A stretch of DNA of 64,000 nt from Alistipes senegalensis (GCA_023665275.1 JAMPEF010000001.1:597324-661323), one strand, 5' to 3'; positions 26,290-35,290 are shown, counted from the stretch's first letter. The notes: generated from the sequence alone by a model not told the origin. Program-made: numbers and translations.

Positions 26290-27114
26290 ATTAAACGTCT
26301 TTACATTACAGACCTTGACGGAACATTACTTAATAGTAAAGGTGAAGTTTCCGGAAATACCGGAAAAATAATAAATTCGCTGACAGAAAAGGGAATTTAT
26401 TTTACATTCGCAACGGCACGGTCAGTATATTCCGCAAAGTCAATTACTGCCGGACTGAATATAAATATTCCGTACATACTTATGAACGGCGTGAGTATTT
26501 ATAATCCGGAAAATAATACGTACGTAAAAAATGAATATATTCCGCCGGAAATTTCTTCTGAAATAATCAGGGTTTTCAGGGAAAATAATGTTAGATGCTT
26601 CATGTACAGAATACAGGATAATATACTTACTGCATATTTTACAGAAATAACATCTCAGGTTATGGAGAGTTTTGCAGAGTCACGGAAAAAAAATTATAAC
26701 AAACCGTTTGTACAGTGTGCAGACCTTGCAGACATTGCCGACAGCAAAACAATTTATTTCAATACAACGGGTGAATATGAAGAAATTCTGTCTGTTAAAA
26801 ATAGTATAGGAAATATAAAAGACATTAATTATGCGTTTTATTGTGATACGTACACGGGGAAATATTTTCTTGAAATTTTTTCCGGTAACGCCTCAAAAGC
26901 CAGCGGAATAAAATATCTCCGTAATAGATACGAATTTGAGGAGGTTATATGTTTCGGGGATAACCTGAATGATGTGACTATGTTCGAAGAAGCGGATATT
27001 AAAATAGCCGTCGGGAATGCTGTTCCGGAACTTAAAGAAATGGCTGATTTTATCACGTCGGAGAATGACCGTGACGGTGTTGCAGAATGGCTCACTGAAA
27101 ACTATGGGAGATAA
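26290..27114 (+). CDS. Cof-type HAD hydrolase, apparent ATT start
   Basis: About 274 residues. HAD motif I is ITDLDGTLL at the very N-terminus, then motif II TFATARS and the C-terminal CFGDNLNDVTMF, typical of Cof-family sugar-phosphate or FMN phosphatases. The only in-frame GTG (26281) lies inside the GGAGGTGA ribosome site and cannot be a normal start. An ATT at 26290, eight bases after GGAGG, gives the family-typical opening KRLYITDLDGT. The gene heads a tight run with the next three genes (gaps of 3, -4 and 2 bases). Confidence 0.88.
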   Translation: MKRLYITDLDGTLLNSKGEVSGNTGKIINSLTEKGIYFTFATARSVYSAKSITAGLNINIPYILMNGVSIYNPENNTYVKNEYIPPEISSEIIRVFRENNVRCFMYRIQDNILTAYFTEITSQVMESFAESRKKNYNKPFVQCADLADIADSKTIYFNTTGEYEEILSVKNSIGNIKDINYAFYCDTYTGKYFLEIFSGNASKASGIKYLRNRYEFEEVICFGDNLNDVTMFEEADIKIAVGNAVPELKEMADFITSENDRDGVAEWLTENYGR

Positions 27115-27117
27115 TTT

Positions 27118-27828
27118 ATGAACGGATTTTCATATAAAAATGTTTACGGAACTGATGAGTATAACAGATTTATTGATAAACAGCGTTATGTAACAGACGA
27201 TAGATTTCTTTCTGAAACGGAAATTTATGAGTTGTCAGACGGTTTTTCCCTTGAAATCAGTACCTATGAGGAAGAACGGCAAAGTAAAAGTCATAAAGTA
27301 TTCATTGCTATACAGAAAGCAGCTTTGAAAAATGCAGACAGTACAATATATGAATACTATTGCTTTTATGACCATACAAGACCGTTTACAGAAATTATAC
27401 ATCACAAAAACGGTCACAGATATTATCCGTTTCATATTGACCTGTACGGAATCAGTTTTCTTGATGTAGACACTATAGAAGTGTACAACTATATTCCCGA
27501 AGGCTGTCAGCATAGTTGTGAATATCCATACGGGGAATCTTTTATAATAACTGACATTCATTATGATAAGGAATCAAATCTTATTGCATATAGCGGTTGT
27601 TACTGGGCTTGCCCTTTTGACGTTATGGTAGGGGATTTTTCAGACCCACTTGATTTTAATCCGCACCTGATAAGTCTGCATGATATTTTAGACCCAGAAT
27701 ATGATGATGTTGATTTCAAAGAATGGAAAGATAATAAATTATATGTTATGTGCAAAACTGAAGAAAAATCTGTGAGTATTGAAGAACTCAAAGAAAAAAT
27801 AAATGAATTAACAGAAAGGAATTTATGA
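27118..27828 (+). CDS. Unknown protein, first of a tandem paralogous pair
   Basis: 236 residues, no family recognised. Aromatic and acidic throughout (FSYKNVYG near the start, IYEYYCFYDH, KIIHHKNGHRYYPFH-type centre, EWKDNKLYVMC near the end). No signal peptide or membrane helix. Overlaps the next gene by ATGA and follows the HAD gene after three bases. It may be an immunity-like or stress protein, but that is a guess from size and composition. Confidence 0.75.
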   Translation: MNGFSYKNVYGTDEYNRFIDKQRYVTDDRFLSETEIYELSDGFSLEISTYEEERQSKSHKVFIAIQKAALKNADSTIYEYYCFYDHTRPFTEIIHHKNGHRYYPFHIDLYGISFLDVDTIEVYNYIPEGCQHSCEYPYGESFIITDIHYDKESNLIAYSGCYWACPFDVMVGDFSDPLDFNPHLISLHDILDPEYDDVDFKEWKDNKLYVMCKTEEKSVSIEELKEKINELTERNL

Positions 27829-28538
27829 CTGAATTTTCATATAAAAATATTTATGGCAGTAAAAAATATAATGAATTTATTGAAAGACAACATAATGCAA
27901 TAGACGATAAATTTGTTCATAACACTAGGGACTGTGAGTTGTCGGACGGTTTTTCAGTTGAATTTATTAATTATAGTGACAAAGAACATAAAGACAAGTC
28001 TTATAATTCTGTTGCTTCGAAAATCATTCTTAGAAATGCAAATAAAAAAATATATGAATATTATTGTTTTTACAGTCACTGCTTTGTATATACAAAGATT
28101 ATCCACCACAAAAATGGTCATAGATATTATCCGTTTCATGTTGATAGGTACGGAATAAGTTTTCTTGATGTTGACACTTTTGAAGTATATAATTATATTC
28201 CGGAGGGCTATAAACATAATGATGACCGTATTTGCGGAGAGAGTTTTATAATAAACTATATTGACTATGACATTGAATCAAATCTCATTGCATACGGCGG
28301 TTATTACCGGTCTGATTCTTTTGAGGTAATGAATGATGTAATGGTAGGTGATTTTTCAGAACCTCTTAATTTCAATCCACACTTGATAAGTTTGTGTGAC
28401 ATTTTTGATTATGATGATATTTATTTCAGAGAATGGAAAGACGATAAATTATATGTTATGTGCGATAATGAAGAAAAATCTTTGAGTATTGACGAACTCA
28501 AAGAAAAAATAAATGAATTGACTATGAAAGGAAAGTAA
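27825..28538 (+). CDS. Unknown protein, second of a tandem paralogous pair
   Basis: 237 residues, clearly homologous to the preceding gene along its full length: shared HHKNGHRYYPFH, YGISFLDVDT, EVYNYIPEG, VMVGDFS and FNPHLISL blocks. The first ~80 residues differ most. It overlaps the first copy by four bases and is followed by iorA after two bases. The pair is an internal duplication retained within an operon, implying linked but non-identical jobs. Confidence 0.75.
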   Translation: MTEFSYKNIYGSKKYNEFIERQHNAIDDKFVHNTRDCELSDGFSVEFINYSDKEHKDKSYNSVASKIILRNANKKIYEYYCFYSHCFVYTKIIHHKNGHRYYPFHVDRYGISFLDVDTFEVYNYIPEGYKHNDDRICGESFIINYIDYDIESNLIAYGGYYRSDSFEVMNDVMVGDFSEPLNFNPHLISLCDIFDYDDIYFREWKDDKLYVMCDNEEKSLSIDELKEKINELTMKGK

Positions 28539-28540
28539 AA

Positions 28541-30271
28541 ATGAAAAAGTTAATGTTAGGAAATGAAGCGTTTGCGAGAGGACTTTATGAAGCTGGTTGT
28601 AAGATAGTATCAAGTTATCCTGGTACGCCGTCAACCGAAATTACGGAAGAAGTTGCTAAATATGATGAAGTTTATGCCGAATGGTCACCAAATGAAAAAG
28701 TAGCTTTAGAAGTTGCAATAGGTGCATCAATAGCAGGTGCAAGAAGTTTTTGTGGTATGAAACACGTCGGACTTAATGTAGCCTCTGACCCGTTATATAC
28801 AGCGTCATATAGCGGAGTTAATGCCGGACTTGTCATAGCCGTTGCAGACGACCAAGGTATGCACTCTTCACAGAACGAACAGGATAGCAGACATCATGCC
28901 ATAGCGTCAAAAGTTCCCATGCTTGAACCCTCCGACAGTGCAGAATGTAAGGATTTTGTAAAACTTGCGTTTGAGATTTCTGAAAATTTCGATACACCGG
29001 TTATCGTGAGAATGTCAACACGTGTAGCACATTCACAAAGTATAGTTGAGGCGTTGGAACGTCAGGAACTTGAACTGAAAGAATACACCAAAAATCCACA
29101 GAAATATGTCATGATGCCGGCTTATGCAAAAGGCAGACATGTTTTTGTTGAGGAACGTACAAAAAAACTTACTGAATATGCTGAGACTTCACCGCTTAAC
29201 AGAGTTGAAATTTCTGAAAAAGCTGATTTCGGCGTAATAACCAATGGTGCTTGCTATCAGTATACGAAAGAGGCACTCGGCAATAAGGCATCTGTTTTAA
29301 AGCTGGGTATGGTTAATCCGATGCCCGTTAAACTTATTCAGGATTTTGCAGAAAAATACGAAAAAATTTACATAATAGAAGAACTTGATGGCATAATTGA
29401 AAATCACTGTCGGAATATAGGTGTGAATAATATTCAGGGTAAAGAAATTTTCGGATATATAGGAGAAATTCCGCAATCTGTCATTGCCGGAAAACTTCTC
29501 AGTGAAAAGAAAGGTTATTCCGAATTTCCGGAAAATATTCCCGTCAGACCGCCCGTTATGTGTGCAGGCTGTCCGCACCGTGGAGTTTTCTATTGCCTGA
29601 AAAAATTAGGCGTGACAATTTCCGGAGATATAGGGTGCTATACACTCGGAGCGGTTGCCCCCCTCAACGCTATGGATACTACTATTTGTATGGGTGCATC
29701 AATATCCGCACTGCACGGATTCAATAAGGCACGTGGTGCGGAGTATGAACACAAAAGCGTTGCGGTAATAGGCGACTCAACTTTTATGCACTCCGGAATG
29801 ACAGGTCTTGTGAATATAGCCTATAATAATTCAAATTCAACCGTTATTATCCTTGATAATTCAATAACCGGAATGACAGGTCACCAGCAGAATCCCACGA
29901 CGGGCAAGAACTTAAAAGGCGACCCTGCATACGCTGTAAATCTTGAGGAACTCTGCAAGGCTTTAGGCATAAAGCGTGTACGTGTTGTTGACCCTTATTG
30001 TCTTGCGGAAACTGAAAAGGTTATAAAGGAAGAACTTTCAGCTGATGAGGCTTCAGTAATTATATCACGTCGTCCATGTGCATTACTGAAGTATGTAAAG
30101 CATAATCCGCCGTTTGCAGTTGACAGCGAAAAGTGTATAGGCTGTAAGGCTTGTATGAAACTTGGTTGTCCGGCGATTTCGATAAAGGACAGAAAGGCGG
30201 TCATTGACCATACACAGTGTGTCGGCTGTGGTATCTGTCAGGAACAGTGTAAATTTTCTGCAATAGAATAA
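28541..30271 (+). CDS. iorA: Indolepyruvate ferredoxin oxidoreductase, alpha subunit
   Basis: 576 residues. IOR oxidatively decarboxylates aryl pyruvates to aryl-acetyl-CoA with ferredoxin, and can run in reverse. N-terminal pyrimidine-binding domain (SSYPGTPSTEI), central TPP domain (GDIGCYTLG and GDSTFMHSGMTG) and a C-terminal two-cluster ferredoxin domain (CIGCKACMKLGCP, CVGCGICQEQC). Length is normal. Unusually, iorB is not adjacent: 1.15 kb with two unknown genes lies between. Confidence 0.95.
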   Translation: MKKLMLGNEAFARGLYEAGCKIVSSYPGTPSTEITEEVAKYDEVYAEWSPNEKVALEVAIGASIAGARSFCGMKHVGLNVASDPLYTASYSGVNAGLVIAVADDQGMHSSQNEQDSRHHAIASKVPMLEPSDSAECKDFVKLAFEISENFDTPVIVRMSTRVAHSQSIVEALERQELELKEYTKNPQKYVMMPAYAKGRHVFVEERTKKLTEYAETSPLNRVEISEKADFGVITNGACYQYTKEALGNKASVLKLGMVNPMPVKLIQDFAEKYEKIYIIEELDGIIENHCRNIGVNNIQGKEIFGYIGEIPQSVIAGKLLSEKKGYSEFPENIPVRPPVMCAGCPHRGVFYCLKKLGVTISGDIGCYTLGAVAPLNAMDTTICMGASISALHGFNKARGAEYEHKSVAVIGDSTFMHSGMTGLVNIAYNNSNSTVIILDNSITGMTGHQQNPTTGKNLKGDPAYAVNLEELCKALGIKRVRVVDPYCLAETEKVIKEELSADEASVIISRRPCALLKYVKHNPPFAVDSEKCIGCKACMKLGCPAISIKDRKAVIDHTQCVGCGICQEQCKFSAIE

Positions 30272-30282
30272 ATTGAAATCCG

Positions 30283-30386
30283 GTGACGGATATGACCTAT
30301 AAAATTATAATTTATAACTTATTTCTACTTGATTATATTATATATTCTACTGTAAAGAGTTTATAAAAATGAATATTATCCGTCAC
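30283..30386. repeat. AT-rich segment bounded by 10-bp inverted repeats
   Basis: GTGACGGATA and its exact complement TATCCGTCAC bound 84 bases of AT-rich sequence in the iorA-30424 gap. It could fold as a large hairpin or be a miniature transposable-element relic. No target-site duplication is evident. Confidence 0.45.
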
Positions 30387-30423
30387 TTCCATCACCTATG
30401 ATTTTGAAGAGAGGTTTTTTTAT

Positions 30424-30822
30424 ATGAATAATTACGACGAAATTTACAGCAGTTTTAAAGAATGGCTTGACAATCTGCTTGAAAATAACGATATGCCCGA
30501 AGATACAAAGGCTTTTAATTTCAATCTATATGAAGAGGACGACAATATTTACAGCGTACAGCTTATAGCTTCGGACAGATTCGACCCCGAAGATGAAGAA
30601 TGGGCTTGTTATGAAGTATGGTCTTCCGAAGAAGATATTTTCTTTGTTGATGTTTCCGATGAAAACGACAAAAGCCCTGAAGCATTTAAGAAATTTATAA
30701 CCACTATGATTTCCGACTATATCAGAACAGGCAAATATGGTGATGTTATAGGTTTTGTGCCGGTCGGTATCGGATTCGTTGACGGTGAAATCGATATATT
30801 ATACAATAACGAGGAGATATAA
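30424..30822 (+). CDS. Acidic cytoplasmic protein of unknown function
   Basis: 132 residues, strongly acidic, opening MNNYDEIYSSFKEWLDNLLE and with YEVWSSEEDIFFVDV in the middle. No signal peptide, membrane helix or known motif. Good GAGAGG ribosome site. Six bases separate it from the membrane-protein gene, so the two form a pair. The composition recalls immunity-type proteins, without direct evidence. Confidence 0.7.
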   Translation: MNNYDEIYSSFKEWLDNLLENNDMPEDTKAFNFNLYEEDDNIYSVQLIASDRFDPEDEEWACYEVWSSEEDIFFVDVSDENDKSPEAFKKFITTMISDYIRTGKYGDVIGFVPVGIGFVDGEIDILYNNEEI

Positions 30823-30827
30823 ATTTT

Positions 30828-31403
30828 ATGGAAGATTACGAGGGCTCAAAAGTCCTTACCGCATTAAAGGCACTTTTCGGAGCTGTTATAGGTGCGTTGC
30901 CTGGGGTGGCTATCTGGATAATCTTTGGAAAACTGGGCTTTATAGCTTCGGTTTCAGGAATGGCTATAGCAATGGGAGTGGTTTTCCTGTGCAGTTTTTT
31001 TGTCGGCGACAGCGATTTATCACCGCTGGTTCTGCTGATTATATGTGGCGTGGTTTTCCTTACTGCCATACTAATATCCGAAAAAATCGTCTGGACAATG
31101 GAAATGTCAGATTTATTAAGTGAATATCTCCCGACGTTCAGGGAAAAAATTATAGATGCAATTATGGCTGAAAACCCCGATATTTCAAGGACAGACGCAG
31201 ACGGAATGATTACGGACGATTTATATAATCAGCTATTTACGGAGACTTTCGGCGTAAAGGAAGCGACTTTCGGCGAGTGCTTTTCAAATTTCGGCACACT
31301 GCTTGAAAATCTCGAAATGAAAGGAAAATACATATCATCGCTTGTCAAGAGCATATTATTCGGAGTTTTTGGCGGTTTTGCATTTTTTGCAAAAATCATG
31401 TAA
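30828..31403 (+). CDS. Membrane protein of unknown function
   Basis: 191 residues. Three hydrophobic segments near the N-terminus (about 15-35, 38-60 and 62-83), then a soluble amphipathic region (95-165), and one more hydrophobic stretch at the end. No family recognised. It pairs with the acidic gene upstream and is 20 bases before iorB. Confidence 0.7.
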   Translation: MEDYEGSKVLTALKALFGAVIGALPGVAIWIIFGKLGFIASVSGMAIAMGVVFLCSFFVGDSDLSPLVLLIICGVVFLTAILISEKIVWTMEMSDLLSEYLPTFREKIIDAIMAENPDISRTDADGMITDDLYNQLFTETFGVKEATFGECFSNFGTLLENLEMKGKYISSLVKSILFGVFGGFAFFAKIM

Positions 31404-31423
31404 AATTTTAAGGAGTTTATTAT

Positions 31424-32002
31424 ATGGAAACAAAATCAATTATGATAGTCGGCGTAGGCGGACAAGGTTCATTGCTTGCGTCAAGAATTATAGGAAATGT
31501 GCTTTTATCACAGAATTACGACGTAAAAGTAAGTGAGGTACACGGAATGTCACAGCGTGGGGGTTCTGTCGTAACATATGTAAAATATGGTGAAAAAGTC
31601 TATTCCCCGATAGTCGAAAAGGGTGAGGCTGATATAATTATATCGTTTGAACTGCTTGAATCGGCAAGGGCTTTGCCGTATCTGAAAAAAGGGGGACATC
31701 TGATAACGTCTGTCCAGAGGGTAGACCCTATGCCCGTTATAACCGGTATGGCGGAATATCCGGAAAATATCGTTGAAAAACTCACCGGAGCAGGTGCGGA
31801 CGTCACGGCGGTTGACGCTTTAAGTCTTGCGGAACAGGCAGGAACTTCAAAGGCATCAAACGTTGTACTTATGGGTGTGCTTGCCTCAAAGATGGATTTT
31901 CCGGAAGAAGTCTGGCAGAATGCACTTGAAAAGTGTGTACCGCCTAAATTCCTTGAACTCAATAAAAAGGCTTTTGCACTGGGTCTGAAAAACACATTAT
32001 AA
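31424..32002 (+). CDS. iorB: Indolepyruvate ferredoxin oxidoreductase, beta subunit
   Basis: 192 residues, the gamma-domain subunit partnering IorA. Rossmann-like start MIVGVGGQGSLLASRIIG, then SEVHGMSQRGGSVVTYVKYG, both family hallmarks. Start after AAGGAG. It is directly followed by paaK, a common partner. Confidence 0.94.
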   Translation: METKSIMIVGVGGQGSLLASRIIGNVLLSQNYDVKVSEVHGMSQRGGSVVTYVKYGEKVYSPIVEKGEADIIISFELLESARALPYLKKGGHLITSVQRVDPMPVITGMAEYPENIVEKLTGAGADVTAVDALSLAEQAGTSKASNVVLMGVLASKMDFPEEVWQNALEKCVPPKFLELNKKAFALGLKNTL

Positions 32003-32026
32003 ATTATAAAAGGAGATTTTTTACTA

Positions 32027-33328
32027 ATGGAAAGATACTGGAATGAAGAAATTGAATGTATGTCCCGTGAGGACATGAAGAAGTTACAGGACGAAAGACT
32101 TGTAGCACAGGTAAAGCACGTTTATGAAAATGTGCCGTATTACCGTAATCTTATGGACGAAAAGGGTGTAACTCCGGACGATATAAAGTCCACAGAGGAT
32201 TTACATAAACTGCCGTTTTTAAGTAAGGCTGATTTGCGTGATGCTTATCCATACGGACTTCTTGCAAAACCCTTGTCCGAATGTGTAAGAATACAGTCAA
32301 CAAGCGGTACAACCGGCAGACGTGTTGTGGCATTCTACACACAGCACGACATTGATTTATGGGAGGACTGTTGTGCAAGAGCCATTACAGCAGCAGGCGG
32401 TACAAATGAAGATGTATGTCAGGTGTGCTATGGTTACGGACTTTTCACGGGTGGTCCCGGACTGAACGGCGGTTCACATAAAGTAGGCTGTCTGACGTTG
32501 CCGATGTCGTCGGGAAATACCGAAAGACAGATACAATTTATGCGTGATTTAGAGTCAACAATTCTGTGCTGTACGCCGTCATATGCCGCATATATCGGGG
32601 AAACACTTCATGATATGGGCTATACTCCCGATGATATAAAGCTGAAAGCCGGTATTTTCGGTGCTGAACCATGGACGGAAGAAATGCGTCATTCTATTGA
32701 GAAGTCCTTAGGCATAAAGGCGTACGATATTTACGGACTTACCGAAACAAGCGGGCCTGGTGTATCGTTTGAGTGTTCGGAACAGACAGGTATGCACATA
32801 AATGAAGACCATTTCATACCTGAAATAATAAATCCCGATACCGGAGAAGTTCTGCCGGACGGTGAAGTAGGTGAACTCGTCTTCACAAGCATAACTAAAG
32901 AAGCGTTTCCGCTCCTGAGGTACAGAACACGTGATTTATGCGTACTTTCACGGAAAAAGTGTTCATGCGGACGTACTCTTATAAAAATGACCAAGCCAAT
33001 GGGCAGAAGTGATGATATGTTGATTATCAGGGGAGTTAATGTTTTTCCAAGTCAGATAGAAACTGTCCTTATTGAACAGGGCTACACACCTAACTATCTT
33101 ATTGAGGTTGACCGTGTAAACAATTCCGATACTCTTGATATAAGCGTTGAAATGAATCCGGAACAGATTTCCGACAATGATATTCAGAGCAATGAACGAA
33201 AATTGGCAACAGCTATCAAGACTATGTTAGGAATAAGTCCGAAAGTACATCTTGTTGAGCCTAAGTCCATAACAAGAAGTGAGGGAAAAGCTGTCCGTGT
33301 TATTGATAAAAGAAAATTACATGACTAA
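32027..33328 (+). CDS. paaK: Phenylacetate-CoA ligase
   Basis: 433 residues, an AMP-forming aryl-acid CoA ligase. ATP motif STSGTTGRRVV, YGLTETSGPGVSFEC, and the C-terminal GRSDDMLIIRGVNVFPSQIE hinge region are all present. With IOR it links phenylacetate or indoleacetate to the matching pyruvate through the CoA thioester, in either direction. In rumen cellulolytic bacteria reductive carboxylation of phenylacetate gives phenylalanine, which fits here by inference. Confidence 0.93.
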   Translation: MERYWNEEIECMSREDMKKLQDERLVAQVKHVYENVPYYRNLMDEKGVTPDDIKSTEDLHKLPFLSKADLRDAYPYGLLAKPLSECVRIQSTSGTTGRRVVAFYTQHDIDLWEDCCARAITAAGGTNEDVCQVCYGYGLFTGGPGLNGGSHKVGCLTLPMSSGNTERQIQFMRDLESTILCCTPSYAAYIGETLHDMGYTPDDIKLKAGIFGAEPWTEEMRHSIEKSLGIKAYDIYGLTETSGPGVSFECSEQTGMHINEDHFIPEIINPDTGEVLPDGEVGELVFTSITKEAFPLLRYRTRDLCVLSRKKCSCGRTLIKMTKPMGRSDDMLIIRGVNVFPSQIETVLIEQGYTPNYLIEVDRVNNSDTLDISVEMNPEQISDNDIQSNERKLATAIKTMLGISPKVHLVEPKSITRSEGKAVRVIDKRKLHD

Positions 33329-33339
33329 GGAGGTTTATC

Positions 33340-33558
33340 ATGAAAGTAAAATTATTCTCATCAAGTTTCCAGCCGGCACAGGAAAAATATGAAAGAGTCG
33401 TTAATTTTGAGGACGAATTAAACGATTTCTTAGCTACCGTTGATGTCATTGACATCAAGTACAGTACAGCACTGGGAATGTGTCACGACGCACAGACCCA
33501 TGTTAATGAATATATGGAGGATTTTTCCGTACTTATTATGTACAACGACAAAAAATAA
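33340..33558 (+). CDS. Small Cse60-like protein
   Basis: 72 residues: KVKLFSSSF opening, FEDELNDFLATVDVIDIKYS centre and FSVLIMYND end. The pattern of a short alpha/beta protein with VIDIKYS and a closing LIMY strand resembles the Cse60 sporulation protein family. That match is by eye only. Ribosome site AAGGAGG, eleven bases after paaK. Confidence 0.6.
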   Translation: MKVKLFSSSFQPAQEKYERVVNFEDELNDFLATVDVIDIKYSTALGMCHDAQTHVNEYMEDFSVLIMYNDKK

Positions 33559-33573
33559 AAGGAGTGTTTTTCT

Positions 33574-34287
33574 ATGGAGAACCCTAATAAATTAAGTATG
33601 GAAATAACCCTTACCGATACAAAACCGTCTATTTTTGAAAGCAAAGTAGGTGGTATGGGATATATTCCGCATGACAGAAATTTCCCGACAGACAGCAATG
33701 GCAATCAGTTGAGACTTCTTGCACAGATAGACTGTTCAGAAATTCAGCTTGAAGAGTTTCCGAAAAAGGGACTTTTGCAGTTCTGGCTTGCCGGTGATGA
33801 CCTTTATGGCTGTGACTTTGACAATCCAATTAATCAAGACGGTTTCAGGGTTATATATTATCCTGAAATTGATATGACCGTCACAGAAGACGAAATTAAA
33901 AGCAAGTTTGTGCATAATGAAACAGACGGCGACGATTTTTACACACCAGTATGTTCCGAATGTGGTATGAGTTTTGAGCCGTCCGAAGACCGCTATATTG
34001 ACTATGACGCAATCGAGGACGATTACGACAACGAAGAAGACGTATATGATGACGAAAGATGGACGGAAAATTTTTATTCCAAAGTCGGTGGTTATCCGAC
34101 GTTCACACAGTATGAACCACGGAACGAAGAACAGCAGAAAGAGTATGATTTTCTGTTACTCCAGCTTGATTCGAAATGGGAAAAAGTCCTGTGGGGCGAT
34201 ATGGGTATAGGTAATTTCTTTATCAGCTCCGAAAAACTCAAAAAACTTGATTTCAGCGACGTTCTCTATAACTGGGATTGCGGTTGA
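33574..34287 (+). CDS. DUF1963/YwqG-like protein
   Basis: 237 residues. KVGGMGYIPHD-type N-terminus, RLLAQIDCSEI, GLLQFWLAGDD and a late GDMGIGNFFIS are YwqG/DUF1963 features. A Cys pair CSECGM and a very acidic linker (150-175) lie in the middle. Cytoplasmic; function unknown. A second DUF1963 gene occurs at 52844. Confidence 0.8.
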   Translation: MENPNKLSMEITLTDTKPSIFESKVGGMGYIPHDRNFPTDSNGNQLRLLAQIDCSEIQLEEFPKKGLLQFWLAGDDLYGCDFDNPINQDGFRVIYYPEIDMTVTEDEIKSKFVHNETDGDDFYTPVCSECGMSFEPSEDRYIDYDAIEDDYDNEEDVYDDERWTENFYSKVGGYPTFTQYEPRNEEQQKEYDFLLLQLDSKWEKVLWGDMGIGNFFISSEKLKKLDFSDVLYNWDCG

Positions 34288-34305
34288 TAGAAAGGAGAGT
34301 TTTTA

Positions 34306-34653
34306 ATGTCATGTTCAATCTACTATATCGCCGAAAGAAACACTCTGTTGACTGATACAGAAAGAATTTCTGTGGATAATATCATTGAAAAATACAATTC
34401 AGAATATCCGTTTGACGAAAAAGAAGAGGATTTCTGTGTTTATGACGGAGTATCGGAAAATGATGTTATATTTGAGGGGGCAACAAAACTTCCCGATTCG
34501 GACGTTGAATTATCGTTTGAAGTCGCTGAATACTGGCTTGAATGCCTTACGGAGATTACAAGATTACTGCACGGCTGTCAGTGGACGGTAACTTTAGACG
34601 ATGTCGGCATAGTCTGGAACGATACATACGGCTGGAGTTTTCCGGTTGATTAG
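34306..34653 (+). CDS. Unknown acidic protein
   Basis: 115 residues, opening MSCSIYYIAERNTLLTDTE, with acidic patches and a Trp-rich C-terminus (WTVTLDDVGIVWNDTYGWSF). No family recognised. AAAGGAGAG ribosome site, 18 bases after the DUF1963 gene, so likely co-transcribed. Confidence 0.7.
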   Translation: MSCSIYYIAERNTLLTDTERISVDNIIEKYNSEYPFDEKEEDFCVYDGVSENDVIFEGATKLPDSDVELSFEVAEYWLECLTEITRLLHGCQWTVTLDDVGIVWNDTYGWSFPVD

Positions 34654-34749
34654 AACTTTCATTATTATTCAGCTTACCGAAAATGACATTACATAAATGT
34701 TACATATGCACAAATCATTTTATGATTTATGAAAATTTTCTGAAAACAC

Positions 34750-34779
34750 TTGACAAAGTATGTAGTTATAGTGTATAAT
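34750..34779 (+). promoter_or_regulatory. Promoter of the zinc-ribbon protein gene
   Basis: TTGACA, 18 bases, TATAAT, 46 bases before the start codon. Confidence 0.87.
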
Positions 34780-34825
34780 TATAAATACAATAAATTTAAA
34801 TATTTTTTAGTAGGAGTGATATAAC

Positions 34826-35257
34826 ATGGGTATTATCGATAAATTCAACGACGCTCAAAGAGTTGTTGCTGAAAAATCGAAAACTGCTGCTGAGGTCAGC
34901 AACCTTAAAAGAAAGATTCTTTACGAGGAGGAAAGAATTGTAGAAATTTTCGCCGATATCGGTAAGAAATACTACAAAAATCCTAACGACGACCCCGCCA
35001 GCTTTAAGATTCTCTGTGACGACATCGACACAAGAAGAAGAAGAATCAAGAGAATGCGCTATGAACTCAATAACATCAAGGGCTATAAAATCTGTCCTAA
35101 ATGTGATGCAGAAGTCAATGACCGTTTCCAGTTCTGCGGACGTTGCGGCGCAAGACTTCCCGAAATTGACGATACAGACTTTACTTCCCTTGAACCCGAC
35201 TATTACACAGAAAGCAGTGATGGTGTCTTCAATGCTGACTCTACTACTGTAAAGTGA
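34826..35257 (+). CDS. Coiled-coil and zinc-ribbon protein
   Basis: 143 residues. Residues 5-88 are long charged helices likely to form a coiled coil. Residues 92-110 hold a zinc ribbon CPKCDAE-x-CGRCGARLP, and the tail is acidic. Clostridia encode many such short proteins of unknown role, sometimes membrane- or envelope-associated, though this one lacks a hydrophobic segment. It is a single gene with a strong promoter and terminator. Confidence 0.78.
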   Translation: MGIIDKFNDAQRVVAEKSKTAAEVSNLKRKILYEEERIVEIFADIGKKYYKNPNDDPASFKILCDDIDTRRRRIKRMRYELNNIKGYKICPKCDAEVNDRFQFCGRCGARLPEIDDTDFTSLEPDYYTESSDGVFNADSTTVK

Positions 35258-35290
35258 GCCGATTGATAACACAACAGATTAATTTATCAA

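Noticed and set aside
27954-28217. Minus-strand open frame over the second paralogue
   Set aside because: Low-complexity hydrophobic shadow frame without ribosome site; the plus-strand paralogue pair is conserved internally.
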